Assembly: GCA_963855995.1 (NCBI GenBank)
Contig: OY979718.1
Coordinates: 35,975,059-36,039,058, forward strand
Reading direction: 5' to 3'
Source: Muricea muricata
Taxonomy: Eukaryota; Cnidaria; Anthozoa; Malacalcyonacea; Plexauridae
DNA length: 64,000 nucleotides
Part shown: in pieces, positions 52,571 to 63,049 of the stretch
Layout: each line of letters opens with the position of its first letter
Position numbering within the stretch: the first letter of the stretch is position 1
Made by a program: the position numbers and the translations under genes
The notes under the pieces: generated by a model
Seen by the model: only the letters and a program-made list of their open reading frames with translations
What the model was told of the DNA's origin: nothing
Databases searched by the model: none

Positions 52571-54279
52571 AAGATAGCGATGTGCCAAAGGTTGAAAGGC
52601 CTACCGACAATGGCAAACCTGGACAAGATCAAGGACCCCAAGCTCAGCAGAAAACTGGATTGGGAAGTAAAGTAAACGAAAAAACCAATGGAACAAATCT
52701 TTTCGTGAGCTCTAAGACACCTGTTCTTTTGCAGACAGCGCAAGCGACCATTACGCAAAGCGATGCAACAGTGAACAGTTTGAAGGTTCGAGTTATCCTG
52801 GACAGCGGGAGTCAGCGCTCTTACATAACAAATCGAGTAAGGAATCAGCTGGACCTACCTACAGAGAGAACAGATACAATGGTAATAAAAACATTTGGTT
52901 CGGAAGAAGAAAGAATTCAGACATGCGATTCTGTGAAATTTGTACTGAAATCGCAACATGACCAATCCGAGATAAATCTGTCTGCCTATGTGGTACCAAA
53001 GGTATGTGAGCCACTTCAACATCAGTTCATTTCTCACGCCCAACAAAGTTATGATCATTTGCGAAACCTGAATCTAGCTGATTGTTCAACAGGGATAGAT
53101 AACTCAGAAGTTGACGTTCTCATTGGTTGCGACCACTACTGGGATCTTGTGACAGGAGAGGTTAGAAAGGGAGGTAACGGGCCGACAGCGATCAGTACAC
53201 GATTAGGATGGGTTCTTTCTGGTCCAATCGAGGATGAGCGCATGCCAGTCTCCCAACCCGCTACGAACCTCGTCACTACACATGTTCTAAGATGTGCAAC
53301 ATCACCCACCCAATTCCAAAGCCAAGGAATTGAAAGAGACCTGAAAGCCTTTTGGGACTTAGAGTCGCTAGGTATACTGAAGCAAGAAAGGTCAGTACAC
53401 GACAAATTTGAGAGCACCATCGCATTCAAGGATGGACGATACCGAGTAAATCTTCCATGGAAAGAACAGCACGAAATCCTACACGATAATTTTGAGATGA
53501 GTGGCCGACGATTAATGAGCTTGCTACAACGATTGCAAGGAGAGCCAGAAGTACTTAAAGAATATGATGCAGTTATTAAGGATCAGCTGACTCGAGGAAT
53601 TGTAGAAATTGTTGACAAGGAAGATGTCGGTGAAATAGGAAAGGTCCATTACATACTCCATCACGGTGTGATAAGGCGAGACAAGCAAACCACGAAACTC
53701 AAAATAGTGTATGATGCGTCAGCGAAATCGAGTGGTCCGTCTCTAAACGATTGCTTGTACACTGGCCCTGCAATAACGCATAACATCGATATCATTCTAC
53801 GATTCCGGAGTAATAGAATTGCCTTAGCTGGGGATATCGAAAAGGCGTTTCTTATGGTATTTATCGCAGAAGAAGATCGGAACGTCCTGAGATTCTTATG
53901 TTTCGACGACGTATGGAGTCAACACCCGAAAGTTATCACTCTCAGATTCACCAGAGTCGTGTTTGGGGTGTCATCCAGTCCGTTTTTGCCCAACGCTACC
54001 CTAAGACATCACATCGAACAGTATCGTTGTGAAGACCCCAAATTTGTGGACGCGTTTCTGCGAGCTATCTACGTCCACGACCTTAACTCTGGTAGAAATG
54101 ACGATGACTCTGTTTACACGTTGTATAAGAAGGCAAAGCTCCGACTGGCTGAAGGAGGATTCAATTTACGTAAGTTTGTTGCTAACTCACCAGAGCTGAT
54201 GAAGAAGATAGAATTCAACGAGTCTACGTTATCCAGCAAGCCAGCGAAGGATATTAGCACACGTCGCGACTCTAACTAA
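52571..54279 (+). pseudogene. BEL protease and reverse transcriptase region
   Basis: One long open frame (52498-54279). 'VRVILDSGSQRSYIT' is the aspartic-protease active site (DSGS), followed by 'VDVLIGCDHYWDLVTGEV' and 'TRLGWVLSGP' (DUF1758 type). Reverse transcriptase follows from about 53640: 'LKIVYDASAKSSGPSLND', 'LAGDIEKAFLMVFIAEEDRN' (first catalytic Asp kept) and 'VVFGVSSSPFLPNATLRHH'. The box normally reading YVDD is YVHD ('AIYVHDLNSG', about 54066-54095), losing one catalytic Asp. The frame then breaks at 54279. Confidence 0.85.
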
Positions 54280-54286
54280 CCTCCTG

Positions 54287-54870
54287 ATGCTGTCCGAAGA
54301 TGAGACCTATTCAAAGATCACACTTGGTACTGAGCCCACAAATTCTGAAAGTGAACAACGAGTTCTTGGTGTAAATTGGAACTTCGTCGAGGATCAACTC
54401 GTTTTCGACTTAAGTAACATTGCTGAATTAGCCAAAAGCTGTAAACCCACCTCCGCTAAGTTTTGCGACCCGTTGGGACATACATCGCCAATAACTGTCC
54501 AATTGAAACATTTGTTCCAAGAGTTGTGTAAAAGTAAAGTTGGTTGGGATGATGAGATCTCATTCCCTCGATTGGAACTATTATCTTGTCTTATCCTTGC
54601 AAGATTGCGGAAAGACGTGCAGGAAGCTTTACGTCACGAGTTAGAATTAAAGGATTCAGTTTGCTAAACTGGTTCAAAAGTAGCGTTGTTCTGGATTAAG
54701 AATGAAGGGGGAGAGTGGAAACTTTTCGTTCAGAACCGAGTCATAAAAATCCGAAATTTGGTTAGCCCAAATTCTTGGCGACACTGTCCAGGGAAAGATA
54801 ACCCAGCGGACATACCTTCAAGAGGAATTAACTCTTCAGACCTTGCGGATAGTATGCTATGGCACAGTGG
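54287..54870 (+). pseudogene. BEL connection and RNase H-like region
   Basis: In a shifted frame: 'EQRVLGVNWNFVEDQLVF', 'PRLELLSCLILARL', a stop at 54665, then 'TGSKVALFWIKNE' where the family has a TDS triplet (an Asp changed to Gly), and 'RHCPGKDNPADIPSRG'. So the RNase H site is also damaged. Confidence 0.75.
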
Positions 54871-55219
54871 TTCGGATTGGCTTATTAGTCAAACTGATAC
54901 TGAAGAATTTGGAGATGCTGACGAACACTGTGTGCCACCAGAAGAGTGTTTAGCGGAAATGAAGGTAACAAAACCATCAAATTTATTAACCCTTACACTG
55001 AGTGATTCTTCGCATGGCCTCAACGAAATCATATGGTACGAGCGATTTGGAACACTGCAACGACTTCTTCGCGTGACAGCGTATGTTCTACGATTTGTGA
55101 AAGCAGCGAAACGCAGAAAGGGCGGTAGAATCGAAGGTGATAGTTTAAGTGCAAACGAAATTAATGAGGTGGCTCACACCCTGTGGATAAAGGAAATGCA
55201 ACGAGCGCTACCTGAGAAA

Positions 55220-56453
55220 AGGGAATTTGAACACTGGGAATTTCAGTTTGGACTTTATCGTGACGAAAGGAATGTATGGAGATGGAAAGGAAGATTAGGC
55301 AAGGCAAACATGCCATTAATGACGAAGCATCCTATCATATTGAACAAGAGCCATCATCTCACAACCCTCATAATTCGTGAGTGCCACAGTAAGGTAATGC
55401 ATAATGGTGTGAAAGAAACCCTAACTGAATTGCGATCGCAGTACTGGCTTGTTCGGGGACGACAGCTTATTCGAACGCAACTGAGCAAATGTGCTATCTG
55501 CCGCAAATTTGATGGAAGACCGTATAAAGCCCCACCTGCACCTCCGCTACCCGAGTTCCGAGTAAACCAGGCACCACCCTTTACGACAACTGGCATAGAT
55601 TTTTTGGTCCGTTATATGTGAAGACGAGAGAGGAAAATCCGAAGGTCTGGATCTGTTTATATACATGTTGCGTAGCAAGAGCTCTGCATTTGGATGTCGT
55701 GCCAAATTTGACGTCACAAGAATTTATGAGGAGTTTCAGACGTGACGATTCACTGCCAGAAGAGGAATGCCATCAACCATTATAACGGACAACGGTGGGA
55801 CATTTAAACCCGCGGCAAAGGAAATTATCAACGCTTTAAATCACCCTGATGTAAAGAGATTCTTTGCTGGAAGGCGCATAACATGGCATTTCAATTTAGA
55901 AAAGGCCCCTTGGTGGGGAGGATTCTTTGAAAGGCTCGTCAAATCGACCAAGAGATGTTTAAAGAAAACCCTGGGAACGGCTAAGCTTACGTATGAAGAG
56001 CTTCTCACAGCGACGGCTGAAGTCGAAATGATCCTGAATTCTCACCCTTTGTCGTATGTTTCTACCGAGGACGTTGAAGAACCGCTCACGCCCTCGCACC
56101 TGCTCACAGGACGAAGACTATTGAGTCTGCCAGAACCGAACCACGATGTGGACGATCCTGAATTTGAAATTGACTTAGATAAAGATGATTTAACCCGGAG
56201 GATGAGGCATTTGAACAATGTCCAAAATCATTTCTGGTCGAGGTGGAGAAATGAATACTTGATGGAGTTACGAGAATCTCATCGAGTTAATGAAAAACGA
56301 AGTGTAGGTGAAACCGTCAGTCTTGGGGATATTGTGGTAGTCCACGACGAATCACGTCCTAGAGAACTTTGGAGATTAGGAAAGGTCAAAGGTTTAATCT
56401 CAGGAGCTGATGGACAGACTAGAGGAGCTGTGGTAAAGGTATTTTCAAGCTAA
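55220..56453 (+). pseudogene. BEL integrase, frame-broken
   Basis: An HHCC zinc region ('HHLTTLIIRECHSKVMHNG' … 'CAICRKF') is followed by 'TTTGIDF' (first catalytic Asp), then a frame change near 55605. The core resumes in a third frame with 'STIITDNGGTF' (second Asp) and 'PWWGGFFERLVKS' (Glu). The C-terminal domain (DUF5641 type) shows 'HFWSRWRNEYLMELRESH', 'LGDIVVVHDE' and 'WRLGKVKGLI'. All three catalytic acids remain, but not in one frame. Confidence 0.85.
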
Positions 56454-56635
56454 GGAAAGGAAGATCAACAACGATAAATCGACCTGTTCAGCGACTCTAT
56501 CCTTTGGAAATCAGATCTACAGCCAAAGAAGGTGAATTACCTGATGAAGCCAAGGATGACGAAAAACCGCAAGTGAAGGTAACAAGACCCAGAAAAGCGG
56601 CAGCGATCGAAGCGGATAATCAAAGAAAGAGATAG
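56454..56635 (+). pseudogene. BEL polyprotein C-terminal end
   Basis: After one more frame change the family ending 'INRPVQRLYPLE' is seen, then an acidic/basic tail (about 50 residues) to a TAG near 56633. Confidence 0.65.
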
Positions 56636-56699
56636 ATTCGGGAACTTAATTTATGAAGATTTGGAACATTTGTGTTGACATCTATAGGACTGAACTTTA

Positions 56700-56958
56700 G
56701 ATATCAATCAGGTGCATCGATTTTGTCAGCTAATGGGGAAAAATCTATGTGTAAAACCGCAGCTTGACCTGTGGCAAAAAAATAAATGACAGAAGGCTCA
56801 GATACTGAACGATTTTCAACCTGAATAGCTAATCTGCAAGTAACAGCACCAAAAATGAAACTGGATTGTCTCCAGTAGTTTGGAATATTAATTATTTGTT
56901 TGGTAATTTTTTCGTAGGTCAAGTGACCCATTTGACCACCCCTAGATCCGCGCCTGGT
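56700..56958. mobile_element. hAT-like MITE remnant at BEL/Helitron junction
   Basis: The right end reads 'ccacccctagatccgcgcct' g at 56958. It is the complement of a 'caggcgcggatctaggggtg' end like those at 44210 and 50440. The left end is not clear. It abuts the OTU coding remnant of the next element, so it probably inserted there. Confidence 0.5.
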
Positions 56959-56959
56959 T

Positions 56960-57140
56960 AGAGCAGCTGTTGTTGCATATATGAGAAACAATTTTAATTT
57001 GAGAGATGCATTGAAAATAACACTGAAATCTCATGGTCAGAGTATCTTAGTAAAATGTTTGTTCAAGGGAACTTGGGTGATGCCATGATAATACAAGCTG
57101 TAGCTGACCAGCTTAACTTAAAAATTATCATTATCAAAAA
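56960..57140 (+). pseudogene. OTU-like protease remnant
   Basis: 'VRAAVVAYMRNN' leads, after a frame change, to 'WSEYLSKMFVQGNLGDAMII' and 'QAVADQLNLKIIII'. The 'GTWGD..A.QA.A..' signature of OTU domains is recognisable although its Trp is lost. The catalytic Cys region upstream is not present. Confidence 0.55.
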
Positions 57141-57319
57141 AGTTTTATGTATAATTGTTCTTCTCAGATCAAATAAATTTAGCTGGTTTGTTTATAGAAC
57201 ATGCAAACTTGTTTTATATTTTTGACTTATCCACCGTTTACGCTAAATGCCTTTGATACAACCGGCCACAGATGTGCAAAAAAAAATTGTTAAATAGAAA
57301 AAGTGTCAATAATGTGGAG

Positions 57320-57960
57320 TGGTTGTGTAAAATGTGTAATAAGCATTTAAAAAAATAATGTGCCTCCTTGTGCTGCCATAAGTGGGGCAGTTCCCCAAAA
57401 AACCTCCATTTTTTATCTTAATGAATTAGAGTGCAGATTGCTTGCTCCAACACTTGCTTACCAAAAATTAAGGCAGGGTCCCAGAGTTGGACAACTGAAA
57501 ATCAATGGAAACATTGTTAATGTACCAGCAGATGTTATAATACATACTGTTAGCACGTTGCCAAGGTTTCCTAATGAAACCAACACAATTAAAGTTAACC
57601 TCAAAAGAAGATTGCAGTACAAAAGTTCAGCTTTGTCGCTAAATGTTAGGCCAAATAAAGTATCAGAAGCTGCTAAATGGCTTGTTAATAATGGTAACCT
57701 CTATAAAGATGAAGGTATGACTTTTAATGATACCTGGCTTGAGGATTATCGAAATGCCTTTGTATTTGATAGTGATGACAATGATCAAATTTTAGATGGT
57801 TCAAAAAATTTTGTCAACTCTAATGCAGAAGGTTTGAACCGTGACACAAAATGTAAAGGCCAGCATTCAGTGTGTCATGATGATAGACACTGGAGTGAAG
57901 ATGAAGCAGAAATGCCTGCTGGAGTCATTGACACTATGTTATATATCGTCTCCAGATTTT
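57320..57960 (+). pseudogene. Helitron N-terminal region (DUF6570-like)
   Basis: 'WLCKMCNKHLKK' (zinc-binding CxxC) precedes the open frame 57360-57968 with 'FYLNELECRLLAPTLAYQKL', 'GQLKINGNIVNVPADVI' and 'HWSEDEAEMPAGVIDTML'. The frame then runs out just before the palindromic insertion. Confidence 0.75.
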
Positions 57961-58001
57961 GTAACTGATAATGAACGTCAGCATATTTTGAATGTTGCAC
58001 C

Positions 58002-58120
58002 ATAGGTCGCCCAACTATGCTCGCACGCAGTGGCACGCGCGCACGCGAGTGCCTATCTATTATATAATAGATAGGCACTCGCGTGCGTGCCACTGCGTGC
58101 GAGCATAGTTGTACCTGGTG
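58002..58120. mobile_element. 119-base palindromic MITE inside the Helitron gene
   Basis: Near-perfect palindrome centred on 'tattatataata' (58060): arms 'aactatgctcgcacgcagtg' then 'gcac…cacgcgagtgcctatc'. Flanked by the 8-base duplication gttgcacc (57994-58001 and 58121-58128), as for hAT elements. It interrupts coding sequence between 'HILNVAP' and 'PGEGNWPMSIF'. Confidence 0.85.
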
Positions 58121-58790
58121 GTTGCACCTGGTGAAGGCAATTGGCCCATGAGTATATTTCGGGATACATACTCAGAAGAATTAGCGTATCCTGGTATATT
58201 TCTTGCACAGAAACGACCTGACAATACAAGTAGATTTACAAAAGTTCATTATAGTGAAATTTGTAAATCTGAACTAAGAAGGACCGACCAAAGAGCTACA
58301 ATATGTGTGGAAATATCTTTAAAACAAAGAAAATACAAATGAAGGTTTTGCTTGGGCAAACACAAATTGCTTTAAGTAAACAGAATACCAGCACAATTAC
58401 TACTGGTCAACTAAAACAACCGGGTGCATTCGATAGCATGATTCACCAGGATCAAGGATTTAAATTTCTTAGAGCTGTTAGGGGTTCACCTCCATATTTT
58501 GAAAAAGAAAAAAAAGATATATTTGCAATGATCAGACAACTGAGGCTTGCTTTTTTGTTTTATAATTTCTCTTCAGCTGAGACACAATGGATTCATCCAC
58601 TGAGAATACTTGGCAAACTTGTTGATGACAAAACATACACTGACGCTCAACTTGAGAACTTCAACTGGGAAGAGAAAAGTAGGTTAATTCAGTGTGATCT
58701 AGGGACACGTGCCAGTCATTTTGATTTTCAAGTACACAAATTTTTGCAAAACTTTCTTTTAGGTAATAGTGCACCAATAGGAAGAACTGC
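58121..58790 (+). pseudogene. Helitron-like N-terminal domain
   Basis: 'APGEGNWPMSIFRDTYSEEL', 'LKQPGAFDSMIHQDQGFKFL', 'RAVRGSPPYFEKEKKDIFAM', 'NFSSAETQW', 'LGKLVDDKTYTDAQL' and 'SHFDFQVHKFLQNFLLG' follow the Helitron N-terminal family closely. A frame change lies at about 58320. The segment stops at 'SAPIGR', where the Rep nuclease should begin. Confidence 0.8.
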
Positions 58791-59200
58791 CTGTGAAGAA
58801 GCAAGAAGGGGAAACTCTAGCATCAAGCAACAAGTAAGAGACATTAGAAATAAATCTTTAAACAAAGTGGAAATAAGTGCCCAAGAAGCTGTCTACATTC
58901 TTCTACAACTTCCAATGAGAAAATCGTCTCGTCAAGTTGTGTTTATAAACACTTCACCTCTTGAGGATCGAGCAATTCGAGTTCAGCTATTAAAATAATT
59001 GCAGGAAATCAAGGATATGGAAGATGACTCTGATGAGGTTTATGTCGGTGGTTTAATAAAACTTTACACAAAACGACCAGAAAAACTTGATAACTTATCA
59101 CTCGCTGATTGGGCTTCATGGTACGACATTACTGGTAAGGCACACATCAAATCATCTCGTGAACTGGATATAATTAGAGAATTATCCTCTTGAGACAAAT
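58790..59200 (+). pseudogene. Helitron post-Rep region
   Basis: 'EEARRGNSSIKQQVRDIRNK', 'EISAQEAVYILLQLPMRKSS', 'RQVVFINTSP', a TAA at 58996, then 'DDSDEVYVGGLIKLYTKRPE' and 'LADWASWYD'. It directly follows the N-terminal region, so the Rep HUH and Tyr motifs that normally lie between have been deleted. Confidence 0.8.
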
Positions 59201-59500
59201 TTGGATGATAATAATGACAATTTTGAGGAAATCGAAAGTATACAAAAAAGTAAAAAATAAACAAAAGATAGAATTATCAGAAGTGTTTGTTTCAACGAGG
59301 ACGTTGATTCTGAGAAACATTACCGTGAATAAATTATGTTATTCTCATCGTGGAGAAATGAAACAACTGACTTAATTAATAATTGTTCTTCTTACCAAGA
59401 GCATTATTTACAAGTTGAATCTTCAATAGATGAGCAAATGAAACAATATGCTATTTGTGGTGAACATCTCGATGAAATCCAACTATCCAAGAACAACTAA

Positions 59501-61187
59501 ATGTATGATAATGATGGTAATTATGACTTAGTTGCTCCAGGAACACAAAATATTGAGCGCAAAGACCGAAATGAAAGTACACAAGACCTACATTTAGAAT
59601 TGAATGCAAACTATGATTTATCTCGTGATCTTGGAATTTCTTCAACTACTTCAAATACTGAGCAGCTAATGTTACATGAAGAACAGGATGGTACTTACAG
59701 AGGAATGGTACAAGAATTGAACAAAGAACAAAAGGAATTTTTCTATCATGTGCTGCATCTTGTTAAAACATCTGACGATCCATTCTACTGTTTTCTTAGG
59801 GGGGGAGCTGGAGCTGGCAAGTCACATTTGACTAATTGTCTTTATCAAGCGGTATTAAAGTATTATGATACAAGAGCAGGAGTCGATTTCCATCAAGTGA
59901 AAATATTAATGCTTGCTCCAACTGGCAAAGCAGCCTTCAATATTAAAGGTAACGCAATACATAATGCACTTGCAGTGTTAGCATGTCAATCTTTATAAAA
60001 CTACAAACGACTTGACTCAAGCAGACTAAACACTCTAAGATTTCGACTTGGTGGTTCAAAACTTATATTAATTTTTTAGACGAGGTCTCAATGGTTGGCA
60101 GCACGATGTTTAATGTTCAAATAGATAACAGACTGAAAGACATAAAAGGGAGTAAAGATGACTTTAGTGGTGTAAGCATAGTTGCAATTGGTGATCTGCT
60201 TCAACTAGAACCTGTCATGGATAGGTACATATTTAAGAATCTAAACAATTCAGAATATGCAATCCTTGCTCCTAATAAATGGCAAGATTACTTTAACATG
60301 TTTGAAGTATTTTCTTAAACACTAAACAGGTTAAAGGAAGGCAAGTATACCGAGAATGATATTTTGAAACGCAAAGGAAGATTGATAAAAGAAGGTAGTA
60401 AGAAGATCCAATGGATGTAACTTATTTGTTTACTCAAAACCAAAAAGTAAATGAATTCAATGAAAAAGTCCATAATGCAGCAGCTGGAGAAATATTTTCC
60501 ATTTAAGCAGCCGACAGTGTCATAGGAGCTAGCTCGGTCCAAATTCGGGACAAAATTTTGATTCAAATACCAGACAATCCAAGGAAAACAAAGCAAATAG
60601 TTTCAGATCTTCAACTTTCCATTGAAGAAAGAACTGAAATAGCATTAAACGTACGGACTAACGATTGCATGACCAATGGTGCCAGCAATGTCATTAAAAA
60701 ATACAACTAAATGAAAAAGATAAACCTTCAGGAGTAATATGAGTACAATTTGACCATTCCGATGTTGGTGAGAAAACCAGACACGAAAATAAAAATCTAT
60801 ATGTTCAAGGTATTGATTCAACATGGACTCCAATTAAACCAATTACTACTCTGTTTGCTGTGGGCAGGAACCAATCTGCACAGATTGCACAGATTGTTTC
60901 CACTTAGACCTGCTGCAGCTAAAACAATCCATTGTTCACAAGGTGACACTGCGGAAAGAACTGTTGTCAACTTCAATACAAAGAAAGTTATACCTCATAT
61001 ACATTACGTAGGTTTAAGTAAGGTGACAAAAATTGAAGGTTTATGTATTACTGACCTTTGCGAAGAAAAAATAGTTGTCAATCCCCATGTTGCAGCCGAA
61101 ATGGAATTTTTAAGAAAAGAGCGTGCTTTAAAACTTAGTGTCATTCCTATTTATGAAGCAGATCAAGTGTTATTTAAATTATGTTAG
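59501..61187 (+). pseudogene. PIF1-family helicase of the Helitron
   Basis: 'LNKEQKEFFYHVLHLV' (Q-motif-like), 'LRGGAGAGKSHL' (Walker A, 59800-59830), 'MLAPTGKAAFNI', a broken Walker B region around 60060-60110 ('DEVSMVG' is split by a frame change), 'SIVAIGDLLQLEPVMDRYIF' (motif III), and near the end 'AAAKTIHCSQGDTAERTVVN' and 'HYVGLSKVTKIEGLCI' (motifs V and VI). Stops and frame changes lie at 59996, 60316, 60418 and between. Confidence 0.85.
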
Positions 61188-61585
61188 ATACCTCAACGCG
61201 CGCTCATTACATAAACACATTAATGATGTTCGTCATGATTTAAATCTTACAAGTACAGATATTAACATATTTTCGGAAAAACGATGTATGAGATCGGATA
61301 ATGATGTCATGTATGAAATTAGTGGTTACACATTGTTTAGAAATGACTGCCACTCTTTGACTTCAAGACCATTTGGCGGCATGGCAGTTTTTAGTCGAGT
61401 TGAATTTTTACACATTGTCATAATATTGTTGGAATTGAGGTAACAGTCATAAAAGTAATGATTCTGCCCCACATTACCATTATAGGTATATATCAATCAC
61501 CCAAAATTCAATTCCAGCAACTGTTAGCAGCATTAACTGAGGTTTTGGTGTTATCTACTTCGCAATTTATTGTAAAGTATTTAGT
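61170..61585 (+). pseudogene. Endonuclease domain of the Helentron, truncated
   Basis: 'YLNARSLHKHINDVRHDL', 'STDINIFSEKR' (the catalytic Glu region of exonuclease-endonuclease-phosphatase folds), 'YTLFRNDCHS', then after a frame change 'LPHITIIGIYQSP' and 'STSQF'. The next expected part (the G-D-F-N box) is absent because the frame enters the (ATTTC)n tract. Confidence 0.75.
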
Positions 61586-61965
61586 ATTTCATTTCATTTC
61601 ATTTCATTTCATTTCATTTCATTTCATTTCATTTCATTTCATTTCATTTCATTTCATTTCATTTCATTTCATTTCATTTCATTTCATTTCATTTCATTTC
61701 ATTTCATTTCATTTCATTTCATTTCATTTCATTTCATTTCATTTCATTTCATTTCATTTCATTTCATTTCATTTCATTTCATTTCATTTCATTTCATTTC
61801 ATTTCATTTCATTTCATTTCATTTCATTTCATTTCATTTCATTTCATTTCATTTCATTTCATTTCATTTCATTTCATTTCATTTCATTTCATTTCATTTC
61901 ATTTCATTTCATTTCATTTCATTTCATTTCATTTCATTTCATTTCATTTCATTTCATTTCATTTC
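61586..61965. repeat. (ATTTC)76 microsatellite
   Basis: 380 bases of uninterrupted ATTTC pentamers (GAAAT on the other strand). The ~130-codon Phe-His-Phe-Ile-Ser frame across it is an artefact. Perfect units indicate recent expansion or concerted slippage. Confidence 0.97.
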
Positions 61966-63000
61966 ATTTAAATTTATTTAACCACGGTAGCCTATCAATA
62001 TTGCATTGTTTTTCATAAGGCCGTGAAAACCTTTATATAAGACCTTTAGTAGAAGACCTTTATATAATTTTTTCGTTAATGATAATAACTACAGACAATT
62101 AGTGCATGTGTAGTACAACTACAGATAATAAGACTTAATTAATTGATCATATTTACACAAATTAACAGAATCACAAGCAAGGTCACACATATCAGAAACA
62201 TATTTTTCGGATCACCAAGCAATATGCGCGTTAATTAATTGCTTTCATTGAAACAAAATGACAATGCAAAGTTTTCTGGAGACCAACTAATCTGGCAAGA
62301 AATTCCAGTATACCAGAACTTCTCACAAAACTTGGACAAATCGTAATAATCGTAACAATTTAATAACTTGGTTTTCCTCGGGATTCCAACGCACTCTTAT
62401 ATAATGCTCTCAGGCGTACGTTTCATAGCATCTTTCGCAGATATATGTACGCACCCGTACCTATTTTTCACCTATGTGATTATACTAAAACAATTCTTCA
62501 TTCATATAATTATATATTAAACGATAATCACTTCGTCTTCGGCGAGTAAATGTTAAATATATACTTTTTCACAACCTTTCTATACACATTGGTGATATTT
62601 GTCTAACATGAAAAAATGCAATTTTTGTAATTGTCCTCGTATTTAATAGAGGAAAATAAGAGCGCACAGTAGAAAATTATATGCGACCATATAAATATGC
62701 CATTAAAATACTTGGATATATCGCTTACAGACGGGCGAAAGCGTTGGAACATTTTGACGCTGAGATTAACTAGACGTGCTAATTTTTATGTTTTACCGCG
62801 GCGAGGTTGGGAATTCTTGCGATTGCATTTGAAGCGTAGGATATTATGGATCTTTTGCTTAACTACGGCTAAGCATTTTCCTTATAGAGACTATAAGGGG
62901 TGATAGAACTGCCGGGCGAAAATCGAATTCGCAGAATAAATATCAAAGCCCAACATAGTGCTTTTAGTAGAGCCATAAATAAAACAGTTTCATAAGGTTA
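61966..63000. other. Non-coding stretch, nothing firm
   Basis: AT-rich. Contains 'cgataatcacttcgtcttcg' (62523) related to the inverted repeat at 49183-49253. The 68-codon frame at 62697-62903 has no recognisable domain. Confidence 0.4.
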
Positions 63001-63018
63001 TATATGTTTATTAAAAGT

Positions 63019-63049
63019 GACGTTTCGTCTTAACATAAGACATCTTCAG
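63019..63049 (-). ncRNA. Hammerhead-ribozyme-like core
   Basis: On the minus strand: CTGAAGA (CUGANGA core), then a 6-pair stem gtctta/taagac closed by TGT, then GAAA, then CGTC, a GUC cleavage triplet. Stem III would be minimal, as in the hammerheads of Penelope-like elements, which may act as dimers. No reverse transcriptase lies beside it, so it is probably a terminal remnant of such an element. Confidence 0.55.

Larger units (their letters stand above)
50700..56690 (+). mobile_element. BEL/Pao LTR retrotransposon, decayed
   Basis: Order LTR-like region, primer site, gag, aspartic protease, reverse transcriptase, RNase H, integrase with C-terminal domain: the BEL/Pao order. Only the 5' terminal region looks like an LTR; no copy of it follows the integrase, where sequence passes into other repeats near 56700. 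The reading frame is broken by at least four in-frame stops and several frame changes, so no polyprotein can be made. It lies head-to-head with the receptor gene. Confidence 0.9.
56959..61585 (+). mobile_element. Helentron-type Helitron, decayed
   Basis: In order on the plus strand: OTU-like remnant, a CxxC plus DUF6570-like region, Helitron N-terminal region, post-Rep region, PIF1 family helicase and an AP-type endonuclease. A helicase followed by an endonuclease characterises Helentrons. The reading frame is broken many times, the Rep catalytic region is missing, and the 3' end is lost in an (ATTTC)n tract. No terminal structure can be identified. Confidence 0.85.

Noticed and set aside
50440..56958. 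A single hAT element with BEL nested inside (ends at 50440 and 56958)
   Set aside because: The ends look related, but the 8-base flanks (tatcatgc and gttagagc) do not match, so they are better treated as separate relics.
61458..62018. 186-codon frame with Phe-His-Phe-Ile-Ser repeats
   Set aside because: Only the first ~35 codons belong to the Helentron endonuclease; the rest is (ATTTC)n.
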